Shown one piece after another: positions 5,691-6,072 of a stretch of DNA of 6,072 nucleotides; position 1 is the first letter of the stretch; each line of letters begins with the position of its first letter. Both the position numbers and the translations under genes were made by a program. This stretch comes from Gammaproteobacteria bacterium (GTDB lineage: Bacteria > Pseudomonadota > Gammaproteobacteria > SMWH01), in NCBI GenBank assembly GCA_004357005.1, contig SMWH01000126.1, positions 1 to 6,072 of the forward strand, given 5' to 3'. A model generated the notes under the pieces. That model was not told where the DNA came from. It made no database searches and was given only the letters and a program-made list of their open reading frames with translations.

Positions 5691-6072
5691 TGAAACGATA
5701 TGCGGCGATGTTGTTGATCGTGATCGCCTGTGGAAACGCCAGGGCCCAGGAAGAGGAACAGGATATCGATGCCCACATGGCGCAGACTCAGCGCGCGATT
5801 CAGGCCATTTACGCCAGGCTCCTGGATCAGCATGCCGATGCCATGGTCAACGTGGACTATGTGTTGACCATGAGGTTCATGGGCCAGACCAACGATCAGG
5901 ACGGTAATGTAACGGGTGTAGTGGTGAGTCCGGACGGACTGATACTCCTGACCCGTTCGCTGGTTCAGCCGGACCTTTCGTCTTTCATCTCCCCGGACTC
6001 GAACTTTGCGCCGCCGGAGATGGAAGCACACGATTTCCGCGTGACGGTGCCGGCGACAGGCGCAGCCTTTGA
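5690..6072 (+). CDS. Exported trypsin-fold protein lacking the catalytic His, possible pseudoprotease (5' part only)
   Basis: The frame is open from the ATG at 5690 to the window edge, giving 127 residues of a longer protein. Lys2-Arg3 and a hydrophobic stretch to about residue 13 form a signal sequence. It could be a lipoprotein signal (VIAC, Cys14) or be cut by signal peptidase I after ARA (residue 19). The mature part resembles the start of HtrA-like domains: a helix (AIQAIYARLLDQHADAMVNV), strand VLTMRFMG, then GVVVSPDGLILLTRSLV. Aligned without gaps to the neighbour's GTIISADGHVLTNVHV, Ser stands where the catalytic His should be. The later segment HDFRVTV matches the strand that leads towards the catalytic Asp, which lies beyond the window with the Ser. 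It may be an inactive paralogue working with the upstream protease; this is inference. Start supported by AAGAAGGT and TGATG overlap. Confidence 0.72.
   Translation, partial: MKRYAAMLLIVIACGNARAQEEEQDIDAHMAQTQRAIQAIYARLLDQHADAMVNVDYVLTMRFMGQTNDQDGNVTGVVVSPDGLILLTRSLVQPDLSSFISPDSNFAPPEMEAHDFRVTVPATGAAF

Noticed and set aside
5533..5907. Open frame of 124 codons spanning the junction of the two protease-like genes
   Set aside because: It is in a different frame from both genes, and its Arg/Ser/Cys-rich translation is typical of an out-of-frame shadow.

Overview
The window looks like a chromosomal segment of a GC-rich gammaproteobacterium. The dedD-cvpA-purF gene order is typical of that class, PurF is of the E. 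coli type (no propeptide), and Icd closely resembles the E. coli NADP enzyme. I cannot name genus or species. All genes lie on the + strand and are tightly packed.

Layout: (1) positions 1-225 are the 3' end of a SPOR-domain gene (DedD type). (2) cvpA, 222-737, overlaps it by ATGA. (3) purF, 747-2246, follows nine bases later. (4) A 157-base intergenic stretch, 2247-2403, is almost filled by four copies of one short repeat built on GGGGACAGTTCCC, two forward and two inverted. This is a REP/REPIN-like palindromic element, and its first copy runs into the purF stop codon. (5) icd, 2404-3657, encodes isocitrate dehydrogenase. (6) At 3657-5690, overlapping the icd stop by one base (TGATG), lies a secreted HtrA-like serine protease with a complete His-Asp-Ser triad and four PDZ-type domains. 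(7) At 5690-6072, again overlapping by one base, is the start of a second exported trypsin-fold protein. It runs off the window and appears to have lost the catalytic His.

How they fit together: the first block is a classical division/purine cluster, with PurF catalysing the first committed step of de novo purine synthesis. The second block couples a cytoplasmic TCA-cycle gene (icd) by stop/start overlap to two envelope proteins: an active multi-PDZ protease and a possible pseudoprotease partner. The inverted-repeat element separates the two blocks and could end purF transcription in front of icd.

The points most worth a second look are the protease/pseudoprotease pair, the apparent A-B-A-B duplication of PDZ domain pairs in the active protease, and the nested inverted repeats between purF and icd. 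No tRNA, rRNA, CRISPR array, transposase gene or origin was seen.
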